Shown piece by piece: positions 1 through 8,789 of a stretch of 64,000 nt of DNA (within the stretch, counting starts at the first letter, position 1; each line of letters opens with the position of its first letter). Source of the stretch: Nannocystis sp. (GTDB lineage: Bacteria > Myxococcota_A > Polyangia > Nannocystales > Nannocystaceae). The stretch lies in the NCBI RefSeq assembly GCF_016714285.1, contig NZ_JADJNN010000006.1:62001-126000 (forward strand). Reading direction: 5' to 3'. A program made the position numbers and the translations under genes. The notes below the pieces were generated by a model. It ran no database searches, was not told the origin of the DNA, and was given only the letters and a program-made list of their open reading frames with translations.

Positions 1-604
1 TACTTCGGCAAGTGCAACGGCGACGTGCTGATCTACTGCGACGGCTCGACCGACACCACGCAGGAGGTGTTCTGCAACAAGCTGGGCCTCGACTGCGGCT
101 GGGTCGACAAGAAGACCGGCTACAGCTGCGTCGACCCGGACTCGGGCGCGCTGCCCGAGGCGCCGGACGACTGGTGCCCGTACGAGGGCGACGGCGTGTG
201 CGACGCGCCGGAGCGCTGCCCGGAGGGCACCGACCTGCTCGACTGCAACCCCTGCGGCGAGGTGCCAGCGGCGGGCGTGTGCGTCGGCGATGTGCTCAAG
301 GTGTGCGACCCGGCGGCGGGCCTGGTGACGACCAACTGCGCCGAGCAGGCGATGACGCCGGTGTGCGGCGAGGGTGGCGACGGTCAGGCGGCGTGCGTGC
401 CGGGCGGCGGTGAGCCGACGCCGACCGAGGGCGGCGGCGACGACACGACGACGCCGGACAGCGAGTCGGGCGGCGGCCAGGACGGCGGCGACCAGGCGAT
501 CAGCTGCACTTGTCGCGGGGATGGCCGCGGCGACGGCGGTGGCGGCAGCGCGGGCCAGGTTCGGGGCGCTCGGGCTCCTGTTCCTGCGGCGACGTCGCGG
601 CTGA
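1..604 (+). CDS. Cys-rich MYXO-CTERM surface protein, 5'-partial, apparent frameshift near its C-terminus
   Basis: The gene enters from the left edge in frame 1 and encodes a Cys-rich extracellular region (about 20 cysteines, e.g. CNKLGLDCGWVD, CPYEGDGVCDAPERC) followed by a Gly/Thr/Glu-rich linker and a SCTC motif ending at 513. From about 512 the expected C-terminal sorting signal (hydrophobic helix FGALGLLFL, then RRRRG, stop at 602-604) is encoded in frame 2, whereas frame 1 runs on as compositionally odd sequence to 771. The CxC motif, helix and Arg cluster are the hallmarks of MYXO-CTERM anchors, so a one-base indel around 505-520 very probably separates the two parts. It is either a sequencing/assembly error or a real mutation that would abolish surface anchoring. 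The substrate or role of the protein is not recognisable. A strong hairpin follows the frame-2 stop, supporting 604 as the true end. Confidence 0.7.
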
Positions 605-625
605 GACCGGTGCCCGCGTGGCGTG

Positions 626-656
626 GAGGCCCGCCTGCTGGCAGCAGGCGGGCCTC
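626..656 (+). terminator. Intrinsic-terminator-like hairpin
   Basis: A perfect 14-bp inverted repeat (GAGGCCCGCCTGCT and its complement) encloses a 3-base loop, 22 bases after the frame-2 stop of the MYXO-CTERM gene. No U-tract follows, as is common in very GC-rich genomes. The rest of the gap up to the next gene (657-856) shows nothing else. Confidence 0.65.
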
Positions 657-856
657 TCTGCGTGGTGCATCCTCCCCGCGTCTGGGGGCCCCGGCGGCCG
701 CTGTAATTGCCTGTAAGGATCCCCGGGCGGCCATCGCGTCGCTATCTCGACAACGAGGTTGCCGCGGCTGACGCGGCGACCACCGGGACCGGAGGACGCT
801 TCACGATGTCGTGGAGCCCTGGGCCTGGGCAGACCGCACGCGATCGAGGAGTTGAC

Positions 857-1561
857 ATGAACCGCATCATCACCGTTTTGAGTGGCGCTTTCCTGGTCCT
901 TCTCGCCGGCTGCGACGGCATCGACGACGACTCGATGGACTCCGAGGCCGAGCAGTTCGCGGCCAGCGAGGACGAGGAGATGCTGACCGACGAGGACGAG
1001 AGCGACGACGAGGACGACGCCCCGCGGGTGCAGTCCGCGAGCCGCATCCGCCCGGCGGCCAGCTCGGGCTCGACCGCCGCCACGGACATCCTCCGCGCCC
1101 GCCCCGGCAGCAACCCCGGCGATCTGAGCCCCGCGGCCTTCTGCGGCAACGGTGTGGTCGAGCCGGGCGAGCAGTGCGACGACGGCAACGACCTCACGGT
1201 CGACGGCTGCGACGACTGCGTGGTCCATGCCGGCCCCGAGCTGGACGGGGGCGCCGACGCGCCCGCGCCGACGCAGGCCGGCCCCGACGAGCTGGTGGCG
1301 GCGTCGTTCTGCGGCAACGGCATCGTCGAGTACGGCGAGGAATGCGACAGCGACGACGGTATCGGCTGGTGCGTGGACTGCAAGCTGCAGGGACGGGCCG
1401 TCGCGGACCGCGAGCAGATCGGGCCGGCGCCCGTGTGCGGCAACAGCATCGTCGAGGTCGACGAGCAATGCGACGACGGCAACGGCTTCGACGGCGACGG
1501 CTGCGACGCCTGCGTGCGCGAGAAGTCGATCGGCCGCCTGGCTGCGGGGTCACTGCGCTAG
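857..1561 (+). CDS. Lipoprotein with three myxobacterial Cys-rich repeats
   Basis: This 234-residue predicted lipoprotein starts at an ATG preceded by a good Shine-Dalgarno sequence (CGAGGAG, 845-851). Signal peptide MNRIITVLSGAFLVLLAGC ends in a lipobox LAGC. A highly acidic stretch (Asp/Glu runs, about residues 20-55) follows. Three copies of the myxobacterial Cys-rich repeat are visible: CGNGVVEPGEQCDDGN, CGNGIVEYGEECDSDD and CGNSIVEVDEQCDDGN, each ending in a CDxC-like knot. Proteins of this repeat family are secreted or surface-exposed; their biochemical role is unknown. The gene stands alone on the plus strand and its last 12 bases overlap the 3' end of the convergent FHA gene. Confidence 0.88.
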   Translation: MNRIITVLSGAFLVLLAGCDGIDDDSMDSEAEQFAASEDEEMLTDEDESDDEDDAPRVQSASRIRPAASSGSTAATDILRARPGSNPGDLSPAAFCGNGVVEPGEQCDDGNDLTVDGCDDCVVHAGPELDGGADAPAPTQAGPDELVAASFCGNGIVEYGEECDSDDGIGWCVDCKLQGRAVADREQIGPAPVCGNSIVEVDEQCDDGNGFDGDGCDACVREKSIGRLAAGSLR

Positions 1562-2491
1562 TTGGGCCGCGTCGAGCGGGACCAGCTCGAGGCGCGCGAC
1601 GCCCAGGCGGAGCTGGCGGGTGCCCGAGCGGCGTTCGACCAGCCCGGCCACGTCGGCGACACCGAGCTTGCCGAGCTGGGTGCGGGCGCGATGGAGGCTG
1701 ATATGCAGGTAGTTCTCGTCGATGCGCAGCTGCTTGAGCAGCTCGTCCTGGCGGATCCATCCCTGCTCCGACTCAGCCAGGCCGGCGGCGCGGTCGGCCA
1801 GGCGCTGACGCGCGAGCAGGAGCAGCGGATAGTGGTACGCCCGCGCTTGCAGGTCGAGGCAGCGCTCGCCGTGGAGGGCGCGGAGCTCGACGTGCTCCTC
1901 GTCGCGCGTGAACGAGAAGCGCAGGAGCAGCATCCCTATCAGCAGCGGCGGCTCGTTCTCCTTGAGCGTCCCGTCGCCGAGGCTCGGCAGGTGGACCCGC
2001 CACACGGCCCCGTTGGCGACGGCGATCACGGCGCGGTCCTCGAGGCTGGCCTGCTCCCCGCGCGTCTCGGCGACCCAGACGCCGCGCGCGTCCTGGTAGA
2101 CCGCGACCTCTGGGCGCTCCGCGTCAGGCAGCACGAGGTATCCGCCCGCGGCCAGCTGCGACTCGCCGGTGGCCAGCTGCACGGCCATGAGCGAGGGCCC
2201 GCCGTCGTCGGCGAGCAGCCACGCCGGGGACTCGCGGCCGAAGCGGAGTTCAGCGCCCCGGCGGATCGGCACCCGCTCGCCGGCCGCCAGGCGGAGTCCG
2301 TTGACGTGCGTCCCGTTGCGACTGCCGAGGTCGCAGACCTCCCACTTGCTGCCGTTCCACTCGAGCGCGGCGTGCTGGCTCGAGACCTGCGGTTCGCCGA
2401 GCACGAGGTCACAGGCCCGCGAGCGCCCGATCAGGCAGCGGGCCGGCAGCTGCAGCGTGTGCCCTGACTCCTGGGCTCGAAGCACACCCAT
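1550..2491 (-). CDS. FHA-domain protein with C-terminal winged-helix-like region
   Basis: 313 residues. An N-terminal forkhead-associated domain (about residues 10-90) carries the phosphothreonine-binding signatures GRS, SSQHA and GSRNGTHVNG. The C-terminal third (about residues 235-310, QDELLKQLRID, HISLHRARTQLGKLGV) resembles the winged-helix DNA-binding region of OmpR-type regulators, so it may couple Ser/Thr-kinase signalling to transcription; this second domain call is inferred from pattern only. The ATG at 2491 was chosen over upstream in-frame codons because a consensus-like promoter (TTGTAC-N17-TAGCGT) ends 7 bases before it, implying a leaderless transcript. It converges on the Cys-rich lipoprotein with a 12-base overlap. 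Confidence 0.85.
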   Translation of the reverse strand: MGVLRAQESGHTLQLPARCLIGRSRACDLVLGEPQVSSQHAALEWNGSKWEVCDLGSRNGTHVNGLRLAAGERVPIRRGAELRFGRESPAWLLADDGGPSLMAVQLATGESQLAAGGYLVLPDAERPEVAVYQDARGVWVAETRGEQASLEDRAVIAVANGAVWRVHLPSLGDGTLKENEPPLLIGMLLLRFSFTRDEEHVELRALHGERCLDLQARAYHYPLLLLARQRLADRAAGLAESEQGWIRQDELLKQLRIDENYLHISLHRARTQLGKLGVADVAGLVERRSGTRQLRLGVARLELVPLDAAQLAQ

Positions 2492-2498
2492 GCGCGCG

Positions 2499-2527
2499 AC
2501 GCTAACCGATCGCCCGCGCACGTACAA
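2499..2527 (-). promoter_or_regulatory. Sigma-70-like promoter of the FHA gene
   Basis: On the minus strand, TTGTAC (2522-2527) and TAGCGT (2499-2504) are separated by exactly 17 bases. The -10 box ends 7 bases before the ATG, so transcription should start at or next to the start codon. Confidence 0.6.
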
Positions 2528-2620
2528 CTGCGCGCGCGCGGAGCGTGCACGCGTTGGGTCGACGGCCCGCAACGACTGCGAGCCGTTCTGCGGGCCGTCC
2601 TGCGGGCCGTTCTGCTGGCC

Positions 2621-2690
2621 TGATTGCGGCCTATTGCGGCCTATTGAGGCCTACTGAGGCCTATTGCGGCCTATTGCGGCCTATTGCGGA
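2621..2690. repeat. Seven tandem 10-bp repeats (CTATTGCGGC)
   Basis: Seven consecutive 10-bp units of consensus CTATTGCGGC (variants TGATTGCGGC, CTATTGAGGC, CTACTGAGGC). The last unit overlaps the stop codon and last residues (NPQ) of the adjacent IgGFc-type lipoprotein gene, so the array looks like slippage amplification of the 3' end of that gene. It lies in the gap between it and the FHA gene. Confidence 0.85.
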
Positions 2691-4585
2691 TTGATGACAG
2701 CGAGCTTGAGGCCGCCGGGGTACGCGTAGGAGGTCGCGTCGGTGTAGCCGACGCTGATGATGCCGAAGGGCGAGTCGCTCTCGGCCAGGTGGGCGCCCTC
2801 GCTGATCTTGTAGTCGGCGACCTCGTACTCGCCGACGGCGTAGTAGCCGTTGACGATCGCGCCGTCGATCTTGACGTCGGCGGCGCCCTTGAGGCGGATG
2901 ATCTGGGCGTAGTGGACGACGTAGCCCTGGCCGGTGACGAAGGCGTAGCGGTCGAGGAACTGCTCGACGGGGATCATCTGGTACATCGCTGGGTCGCCCG
3001 TGCCGGCGCCGCCGCTCTGGCTCTCGAGGTACTGCACCGGCAGGAAGGGCTTGTCGCTCTCGAAGATGAAGCTGGTGTTGTTGGGGATCACGAGCTCGGC
3101 CCACTGGGCCTTGTTGACCATGAAGGGCGTGCCGGGCTGGACCGGGTTGGTGGTGACCATGGTGCCGTCCTCGCCGCCGAACACGCGCCAGTAGTGCTTC
3201 TCGGTGCCGCGCTTGGGCGAGTGGGCGCCGACGTACTTCTTCCCCCAGTAGTCGAGCGCGAGCATCTGCTCCTGGATGTGGTCGCAGTAGAGGGTGCCCT
3301 TGTTGGGCACGTTGATGCATTCGGCGGCGCCGACCACCCAGATCGGCTTGTCGGCGCTGACGAAGGTGCCGGTGAGGTCACCGCCGAAGTTGGCGCGGGC
3401 CTGCATGGTGTCGAAGCGGTTCATCATGATCTGGCCGGTCGCGCCGGCGGCGACGGCCGGCACGCCGGCGCCGGCGAGCGTGGCCTGGCTGGCGGTCCAC
3501 TTGACGGTGGTGCCGTCGACCAGGGCGATCACGTTGAAGTAGCTGGGGTACGCGTTGTGCGAGTCGGGCCACGAGGAGATGACGTAGTCCTGCTTGAGCG
3601 CGTGCTCGGGGAACAGCACGGAGGCGTCGTTGGTGGCCTGGCCGGTGATCGGCGAGTGCTGGTAGGCGATGATCGGGATCGTGCTCTGGACGCGGTAGTT
3701 GCCGCCCTTGCGCAGGCCCGAGACCTTGTCGAAGGGCGGGTTGGTCATCTGGAAGATCTGGGTCTTGCCCGGCGTGACGATCACCGGGGCGCCCTGGGCC
3801 TGCTCGACGTTGGTGCCGTTGGGCGTGAAGTACAGCTGGACCGAGGCGTTCTTGGTCTTCGAGGTGTTGCCGAGGACCAGCGAGTCGATCTCGTTGCCGT
3901 AGATGTTGTCGACGCGGCTGGCGATGAAGGAGCAGCCGATCGTGCTCGGCTCGGCCTCGGCGAGCAGGCACAGGCTGGTACACAGGCCGCCGCTGCAGCC
4001 CTCGGTGTCGGCGCAGTTGACCGGCGGGTCGAAGGCCTCGCCCTGGCCGTTGCAGGTCTTGGTCGCGGCCTCGCCCTCGCACACCTTCTCGCCGGGGATG
4101 CAGAACAGGGCGGTGCAGACGTCGTTCTTGCAGCTCTCGCCCATGGGACAGGGCGCCGGCTCGAAGCCCGTGCAGTCGTCGGCGCAGATCAGCTGCTGGT
4201 CGCCCATGCAGCCGCCCGCCTCGCCCGGCGTGCAGGCGCAGGCCATGGTGGTGTCGCCGACGGTGCTGCTGGTGCTGGCGCTGATCGGGCCGGTGCTGTC
4301 GGTGGTGGTGGCCGCCGTGGTCGCGGTCGGGTCGGTGGTGGTGGTCGCGGGCTCGCCGGTGCTGGTGACGACGTCGGTCGCGCCGCTGGTCGGGGGCGTG
4401 GTGCTGACGGTCGTGTTGGGATCGCTGGTCGGCGTGTCGCTGGTGCTGCCCGGCGTCAGGCCGGAGGTCACGGTGGTCGCGCCGGTGCTGGCTTCGCCCG
4501 AGCTGCTGGTGCTGCCGTCGTCGCTGCAGGCGGCCACGGCGACGAGCGCGGCGGCGAGAGAGTGTAATCGGAGGTCTTGACGCAT
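2681..4585 (-). CDS. IgGFc-binding-domain lipoprotein, paralogue A
   Basis: 634 residues, first of three tandem paralogues. A lipoprotein signal (MRQDLRLHSLAAALVAVAAC) precedes a Ser/Thr-rich, mucin-like linker (about residues 25-110), a Cys-rich module (CACTPGEAGGC ... SLC, about 115-210) and a long C-terminal domain matching the bacterial IgGFc-binding family (e.g. AYQHSPI, NDASVLFPEHAL, LDYWGKKYVGAHSPKRG, NNTSFIFESDKPFLPVQYL, ending LAVINPQ). The family name comes from mammalian FcGBP; in bacteria these are surface proteins of unknown ligand, possibly adhesins. ATG 4585 gives the same MR-start as the paralogues; an in-frame ATG three codons upstream (4594) is possible. The gap to paralogue B is 194 bases. 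Confidence 0.85.
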   Translation of the reverse strand: MRQDLRLHSLAAALVAVAACSDDGSTSSSGEASTGATTVTSGLTPGSTSDTPTSDPNTTVSTTPPTSGATDVVTSTGEPATTTTDPTATTAATTTDSTGPISASTSSTVGDTTMACACTPGEAGGCMGDQQLICADDCTGFEPAPCPMGESCKNDVCTALFCIPGEKVCEGEAATKTCNGQGEAFDPPVNCADTEGCSGGLCTSLCLLAEAEPSTIGCSFIASRVDNIYGNEIDSLVLGNTSKTKNASVQLYFTPNGTNVEQAQGAPVIVTPGKTQIFQMTNPPFDKVSGLRKGGNYRVQSTIPIIAYQHSPITGQATNDASVLFPEHALKQDYVISSWPDSHNAYPSYFNVIALVDGTTVKWTASQATLAGAGVPAVAAGATGQIMMNRFDTMQARANFGGDLTGTFVSADKPIWVVGAAECINVPNKGTLYCDHIQEQMLALDYWGKKYVGAHSPKRGTEKHYWRVFGGEDGTMVTTNPVQPGTPFMVNKAQWAELVIPNNTSFIFESDKPFLPVQYLESQSGGAGTGDPAMYQMIPVEQFLDRYAFVTGQGYVVHYAQIIRLKGAADVKIDGAIVNGYYAVGEYEVADYKISEGAHLAESDSPFGIISVGYTDATSYAYPGGLKLAVINPQ

Positions 4586-4779
4586 GGCCCCCATGTGCGG
4601 CCATCCGCGGGCGCGAAGCAACGACGCTGATGCGGACCTCGCCGGTTCGCGCGTGGGCGAGGCCCGCATTCCGATTCGCATGCGCGCAGGCACGCGCATG
4701 CGCGCGTGCGAGATCGGTGATCGGGGCCTGGTGAGCCCTGTTGCCATTGAGGCTATGAGGCCATCGCGGCCTCGTGAGC

Positions 4780-6696
4780 CTATTGCGGGTTGATGACCGC
4801 GAGCTGGAGGCCGCCGGGGTAGGCGTACGAGGTCACGCCGGTGTAGCCGACCACGGTGACGCCGAAGTTGGCGTCGCTCTCCGCGAGGTGGCCGCCCTCG
4901 CTGATCTTCCAGTCGGCGACCTCGTACTCGCCGACGGCGTAGTAGCCGTTGACGACCACGCCGTCGACCTTGACGTCGGCGCCGCCCTTCTGGCGGATGA
5001 TCTGGGCGTAGTGGGTGGTGTAGCCGGTGCCGGTGGCGAAGGCGTAGCTGGCGAGGAACTGCTCGACGGGGATCATCTGGTAGCTGGCGGGGTCGCCGGT
5101 ACCGGCGCCGCCGTCCTGGCCCTCGAGGTACTGCACCGGCAGGAAGGGCTTGTCGCTCTCGAAGATGAAGCTGGTGTTGTTGGGGATCACGATCTCCTTC
5201 CACTGGCCCTTGTTGAGCATGATGGGCGTGCCGGGCTGGGCCGGGGTGGTGGTGATCGTGGTGGCGTCCTCGCCGGCGAAGACGCGGTAGTAGTGCTTCT
5301 CGCTGCCGCGCTTGGGCGAGTGGGCGCCGACATACTTCTTGCCCCAATAGTCGAGCGGGAGCATCTGCTCCTCGATGTGGTCGCAGAAGGTGACGCCGTT
5401 CGGCACGTTCACGCAGTTGACGGCGCCGACCACCCAGATCGGCTTGTCGCTGCTGACGAAGGCGCCGGAGATGTCGCCGCCGTTGCCGACGCGCACCTCC
5501 ATGGTGTCGAAGCGGTTCATCAGCACCTGGCCGGTCTGGCCTGCGGCGACAGCGGGGACGCCGGTGCCGGCCTGAGTGTTCTGCGGCGGGGTCCAGCTGA
5601 CCGTCGTGTTGTCGGCGCTGGCGATCACGGAGAAGTAGCTGGGGTAGGCGCCGAGGCCGTCCTTGTAGGAGGCGACGATGTGCTGGGTCTTGAGCGCGTG
5701 CTCGGGCAGCAGCATCGAGGCGTCGTTGGTGGCCTGGGCGCCGATCGGGGAGTGCTGGTAGGCGACCACGGGGATCGTGCTCTGGATGCGGTAGGAGCCG
5801 CCCTTGCGCAGGCCCGAGACCTTGTTGAAGGGGGCGGTCGCGAGCTGGAAGGTGGCCGTCTTGCCGGGCATGATGACGACCGGGCCGCCCTGGGCCTGCT
5901 CGACGTTGCCGCCGACGGGCGTGACGTAGAACTGCACCGAGGCGGCCTTGGTCTTCGAGACGTTGCCGACGATCATCGAGTCGTTGGCGTTGTTGGAGTA
6001 GTTGTCCATGCGCTGGGCGAAGAAGGAGCAGCCGACCGAGCTCGGGGTCGCCTCGGCGATCAGGCACAGGCTGGTGCACTGGCCGACGCTGCAGCCCTCG
6101 CTGTCGGCGCAGTTGACCGGCGGGTCGAAGGCCTCGCCCTGAGCGTTGCAGGTCTTGGTCGCGGCCTCGCCCTCGCACACCTTCTCGCCCGGCTGGCAGA
6201 ACAGGGCCACGCAGGCGTCGCCCTTGCAGACCTGGCCCATTGCGCAGGGGGTCGCGACGAAGCCGGTGCAGTCGTCGCTGCACACGAGCTGCTGGTCGCC
6301 CTCGCAGCCGCCGGCCTCGCCGGGGGTACAGGCGCAGGCCATGGTCGACTCGCCGACGCTGGTGCTGCCGCTGACGGGGCCGGTGCTGTTGTCGGTGGTC
6401 GCGCTGGCGCCGGTGGTGGTCGCGGTCGGGTCGCTGGTGCCGGTGGCGACGCCGCTGGTGTTCTCGCTGTCGGAGACGCCGCTGGCGACCGTGCTGCTCG
6501 CGCTGCCCTCGGTGGGGGTGGTGGGGCTGCTGGTCGGGTTGCTCTCGGTGCTGTCGGTGACCGTGGCGGGGGTCAGGCCGCTGTCGGTGATGGTGGCGGC
6601 GGTCTCGGTGTCGCGGCCGGTGTCGTCGCCGCACGCGGCGGTGATCGCCAGGGCGGGCAGCAGGGGCAGCAGGGATAAGGCGTGACGGCTTCGCAT
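4780..6696 (-). CDS. IgGFc-binding-domain lipoprotein, paralogue B
   Basis: 638 residues with the same plan as its neighbours: lipoprotein signal MRSRHALSLLPLLPALAITAAC, a Ser/Thr-rich linker (about residues 25-120), a Cys-rich module (CACTPGEAGGC ... SLC) and the C-terminal IgGFc-binding-type domain. It is closest to paralogue A in the Cys-rich module (identical GEKVCEGEAATKTCN block) and to C in the region around NCVNVPN and FFAQRMDNY, so segments seem to have been exchanged between copies. Expected location is the outer membrane or cell surface. The gap to paralogue C is 159 bases and contains no recognised element. Confidence 0.85.
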   Translation of the reverse strand: MRSRHALSLLPLLPALAITAACGDDTGRDTETAATITDSGLTPATVTDSTESNPTSSPTTPTEGSASSTVASGVSDSENTSGVATGTSDPTATTTGASATTDNSTGPVSGSTSVGESTMACACTPGEAGGCEGDQQLVCSDDCTGFVATPCAMGQVCKGDACVALFCQPGEKVCEGEAATKTCNAQGEAFDPPVNCADSEGCSVGQCTSLCLIAEATPSSVGCSFFAQRMDNYSNNANDSMIVGNVSKTKAASVQFYVTPVGGNVEQAQGGPVVIMPGKTATFQLATAPFNKVSGLRKGGSYRIQSTIPVVAYQHSPIGAQATNDASMLLPEHALKTQHIVASYKDGLGAYPSYFSVIASADNTTVSWTPPQNTQAGTGVPAVAAGQTGQVLMNRFDTMEVRVGNGGDISGAFVSSDKPIWVVGAVNCVNVPNGVTFCDHIEEQMLPLDYWGKKYVGAHSPKRGSEKHYYRVFAGEDATTITTTPAQPGTPIMLNKGQWKEIVIPNNTSFIFESDKPFLPVQYLEGQDGGAGTGDPASYQMIPVEQFLASYAFATGTGYTTHYAQIIRQKGGADVKVDGVVVNGYYAVGEYEVADWKISEGGHLAESDANFGVTVVGYTGVTSYAYPGGLQLAVINPQ

Positions 6697-6855
6697 ACCG
6701 CCATGTGCGGCGATCTCGTCGCGGGCTGCAAGCGGGAAGCGGCGGCTCGGGGGGTCGCGGTGCGGCGCGGAGTCACACCGGGCGTGTGCGTGCGGGCGGG
6801 GGCAGTTGACCGGACCTGGCCTTGCAGCGCTCGGCTCGTGTGCTCGACGATCGGC

Positions 6856-8685
6856 TCATTGGGGGTTGATCACTGCGAGCTTGAGGCCACCCGGGTATGC
6901 ATACGAGGTCACGCCGGTGTAGCCGACCACCGTGATGCCGAAGGGGGCGTCGCTCTCGGCGAGGTGTCCCCCTTCGCTGATCGTGTGGTCGGAGACCTCG
7001 TATTCGCCGACGGCGTAGTAGTTGCCCACGACCGCGCCGTCGACCTTCACCTCGGGGCCGTTCTTGGTGCGAATGATCTGGGCGTAGTGGACCGAGTAAC
7101 CGGTGCCGGTGACGAAGGCGTAGCTGTCGAGGAACTGCTCGACGGGGATCATCTGGTACATCGCGGGGTCGCCCGTGCCGGCGCCGCCGTCCTGGCCCTC
7201 GAGGTATTGCACCGGCAAGAAGGGCTTGTCGCTCTCGAACAGGAAGCTGGTGTTGTTGGCGATCACGAGCTCCTTCCACTGGCCCTTGTTCAGCATGATC
7301 GGGGTGCCGGGCTGGGGCGGCGTGGTGGTGACCACGGTGCCGTCCTCGCCGCCGTAGACCCGCCAGTAGTGCTGCTCGCCGCCGCGCTTGGGCGAGTGGG
7401 CGCCGACGTACTGCTTGCCCCAATAGTCGAGCGGGAGCATCTGCTCCTCGATGTGATCGCAGAAGGTGACGTTGGTCGGGACGTTCACGCAGTTGACGGC
7501 GCCGACCACCCAGATCGGCTTGTCGGCGGTGATGAAGGTGCCGGAGACGTCGCCGCCGTCGGGGGCGCGGACCTCCATGGTGTCGAAGCGATTCATGAGC
7601 ACCTGGCCGGTCTGGCCGGCGGCGACGTCGGGGACGCCGGCGCCGCCGAGCGTGCTCTGCGGCGGGGTCCACTTGACGGTGGTGTTGTCGGCGATCGCCA
7701 GGACGTTGAAGTAGCTGGGGAGGAAGCCGAGGCCGTCGATGTAGGAGGCGACGACGTAGTCCTGCTTGAGCGCGTGCTCGGGCAGCAGCATGGAGGCGTC
7801 GTTGGTCGCCTGGGCGCCGATCGGTGAGTGCTGGTAGGCGACCACGGGGATCGTGCTCTGGACCCGGTAGGAACCGCCCTGACGCAGGCCGGAGGCCTTG
7901 CTGAAGGGGGCCTCGCTGAGCGGGAAGGTCTTGGTCATGCCCGGCGGGATGTCGACCGGGGCGCCCTGGGCGACCTCGATGTTGGTGCCGCTGGTGGTGA
8001 GGTAGAGCTGGACCGAGGCGGCCTTGATCTTCGAGGTGTTGCCGACGATGAGGGAGTCGTCGGCGTAGTTGTTGTAGTTGTCCATGCGCTGGGCGAAGAA
8101 GGAGCAGCCGACCGAGCTGGGGGTCGCCTCGGCGAGCTCGCAGAGGGTCAGGCAGGTACCGTTGAGGCAGGTCTCGTCGGCGCCGCAGGGGACCGGCGGA
8201 TCGAAGGCGTCGCCGCCGGCGTTGCACGCCTTGGTGGCGGTGTCGCTGTCGCACACGATCTCGCCGGGGTTGCACAGCTGGGCCGAGCAGGCGCCGTCCT
8301 TGCAGACCTGTCCGTTGGGACAGGGCGTGGCGGCGAAGCCGGAGCAGTCGTCGGCGCACACGAGCTGCTGGTCGCCCTCGCAGCCGTTCTGCTCGCCGGG
8401 GGTGCAGGCGCAGGGGCCGGTGGTGGTGGCGGTGGCGGTGGCGCTGAGCTGACCGGTGCTGGCGGTGTCGGTGGCGCTGGCCTCGGTGGCGCCACCGGTG
8501 GCCCCGCTGACCGCGGTGCTGGCGTCGGGGCCGTTGCTGGTCGGGAGCTCGTCGGTGACGCTGGCGGGGGTCAGGCCGGAGCCGGCCGTGGTGCTGGCGC
8601 CGGCCGAGTCGACGCGGCCGCTGTCACCACAGGCGGCGGCGAGCAGGAGGAGAGGGACGATCGGCAGGGGCAGGCGGCTGCGCAT
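6856..8685 (-). CDS. IgGFc-binding-domain lipoprotein, paralogue C
   Basis: 609 residues, the shortest paralogue because its Ser/Thr-rich linker is shorter. Lipoprotein signal MRSRLPLPIVPLLLLAAAC; Cys-rich module starting CACTPGEQNGC with fewer conserved residues than A and B; IgGFc-binding-type domain to the end (LAVINPQ). It is the promoter-proximal copy and lies 94 bases after the TPR gene on the same strand, so the whole caspase/DUF4384/TPR/IgGFc series could be one transcript. Its start region (first codons and upstream sequence) lies inside a direct duplication at 8671-8789. Confidence 0.85.
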   Translation of the reverse strand: MRSRLPLPIVPLLLLAAACGDSGRVDSAGASTTAGSGLTPASVTDELPTSNGPDASTAVSGATGGATEASATDTASTGQLSATATATTTGPCACTPGEQNGCEGDQQLVCADDCSGFAATPCPNGQVCKDGACSAQLCNPGEIVCDSDTATKACNAGGDAFDPPVPCGADETCLNGTCLTLCELAEATPSSVGCSFFAQRMDNYNNYADDSLIVGNTSKIKAASVQLYLTTSGTNIEVAQGAPVDIPPGMTKTFPLSEAPFSKASGLRQGGSYRVQSTIPVVAYQHSPIGAQATNDASMLLPEHALKQDYVVASYIDGLGFLPSYFNVLAIADNTTVKWTPPQSTLGGAGVPDVAAGQTGQVLMNRFDTMEVRAPDGGDVSGTFITADKPIWVVGAVNCVNVPTNVTFCDHIEEQMLPLDYWGKQYVGAHSPKRGGEQHYWRVYGGEDGTVVTTTPPQPGTPIMLNKGQWKELVIANNTSFLFESDKPFLPVQYLEGQDGGAGTGDPAMYQMIPVEQFLDSYAFVTGTGYSVHYAQIIRTKNGPEVKVDGAVVGNYYAVGEYEVSDHTISEGGHLAESDAPFGITVVGYTGVTSYAYPGGLKLAVINPQ

Positions 8686-8789
8686 GCCTCATGTCGGCCG
8701 ATCGACGGGAAATTGGCAAGGGGGTCAGAAGCGCAGGCGGCTGCGCATGTCGGCCGATCGACGGGAAATTGGCAAGCGGTCAGAAGCGC
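8671..8789. repeat. Direct tandem duplication spanning a gene junction (about 55-60 bp x2)
   Basis: Copy 1 (8671-8733) and copy 2 (8734-8789) share CAGGCGGCTGCGCATG, then TCGGCCGATCGACGGGAAAT and TTGGCAAG..GGTCAGAAGCG, differing by a few bases including a small CCTCATG insertion in copy 1. Each copy contains the last codons and stop of the TPR gene (LRF-stop), the gap, and the start codon of IgGFc paralogue C, so the duplication extended the intergenic region without harming either gene. Confidence 0.85.

Noticed and set aside
707..856. Upstream extension of the Cys-rich lipoprotein gene (in-frame ATG at 707)
   Set aside because: The lipoprotein signal and a good Shine-Dalgarno sequence both fit the ATG at 857.
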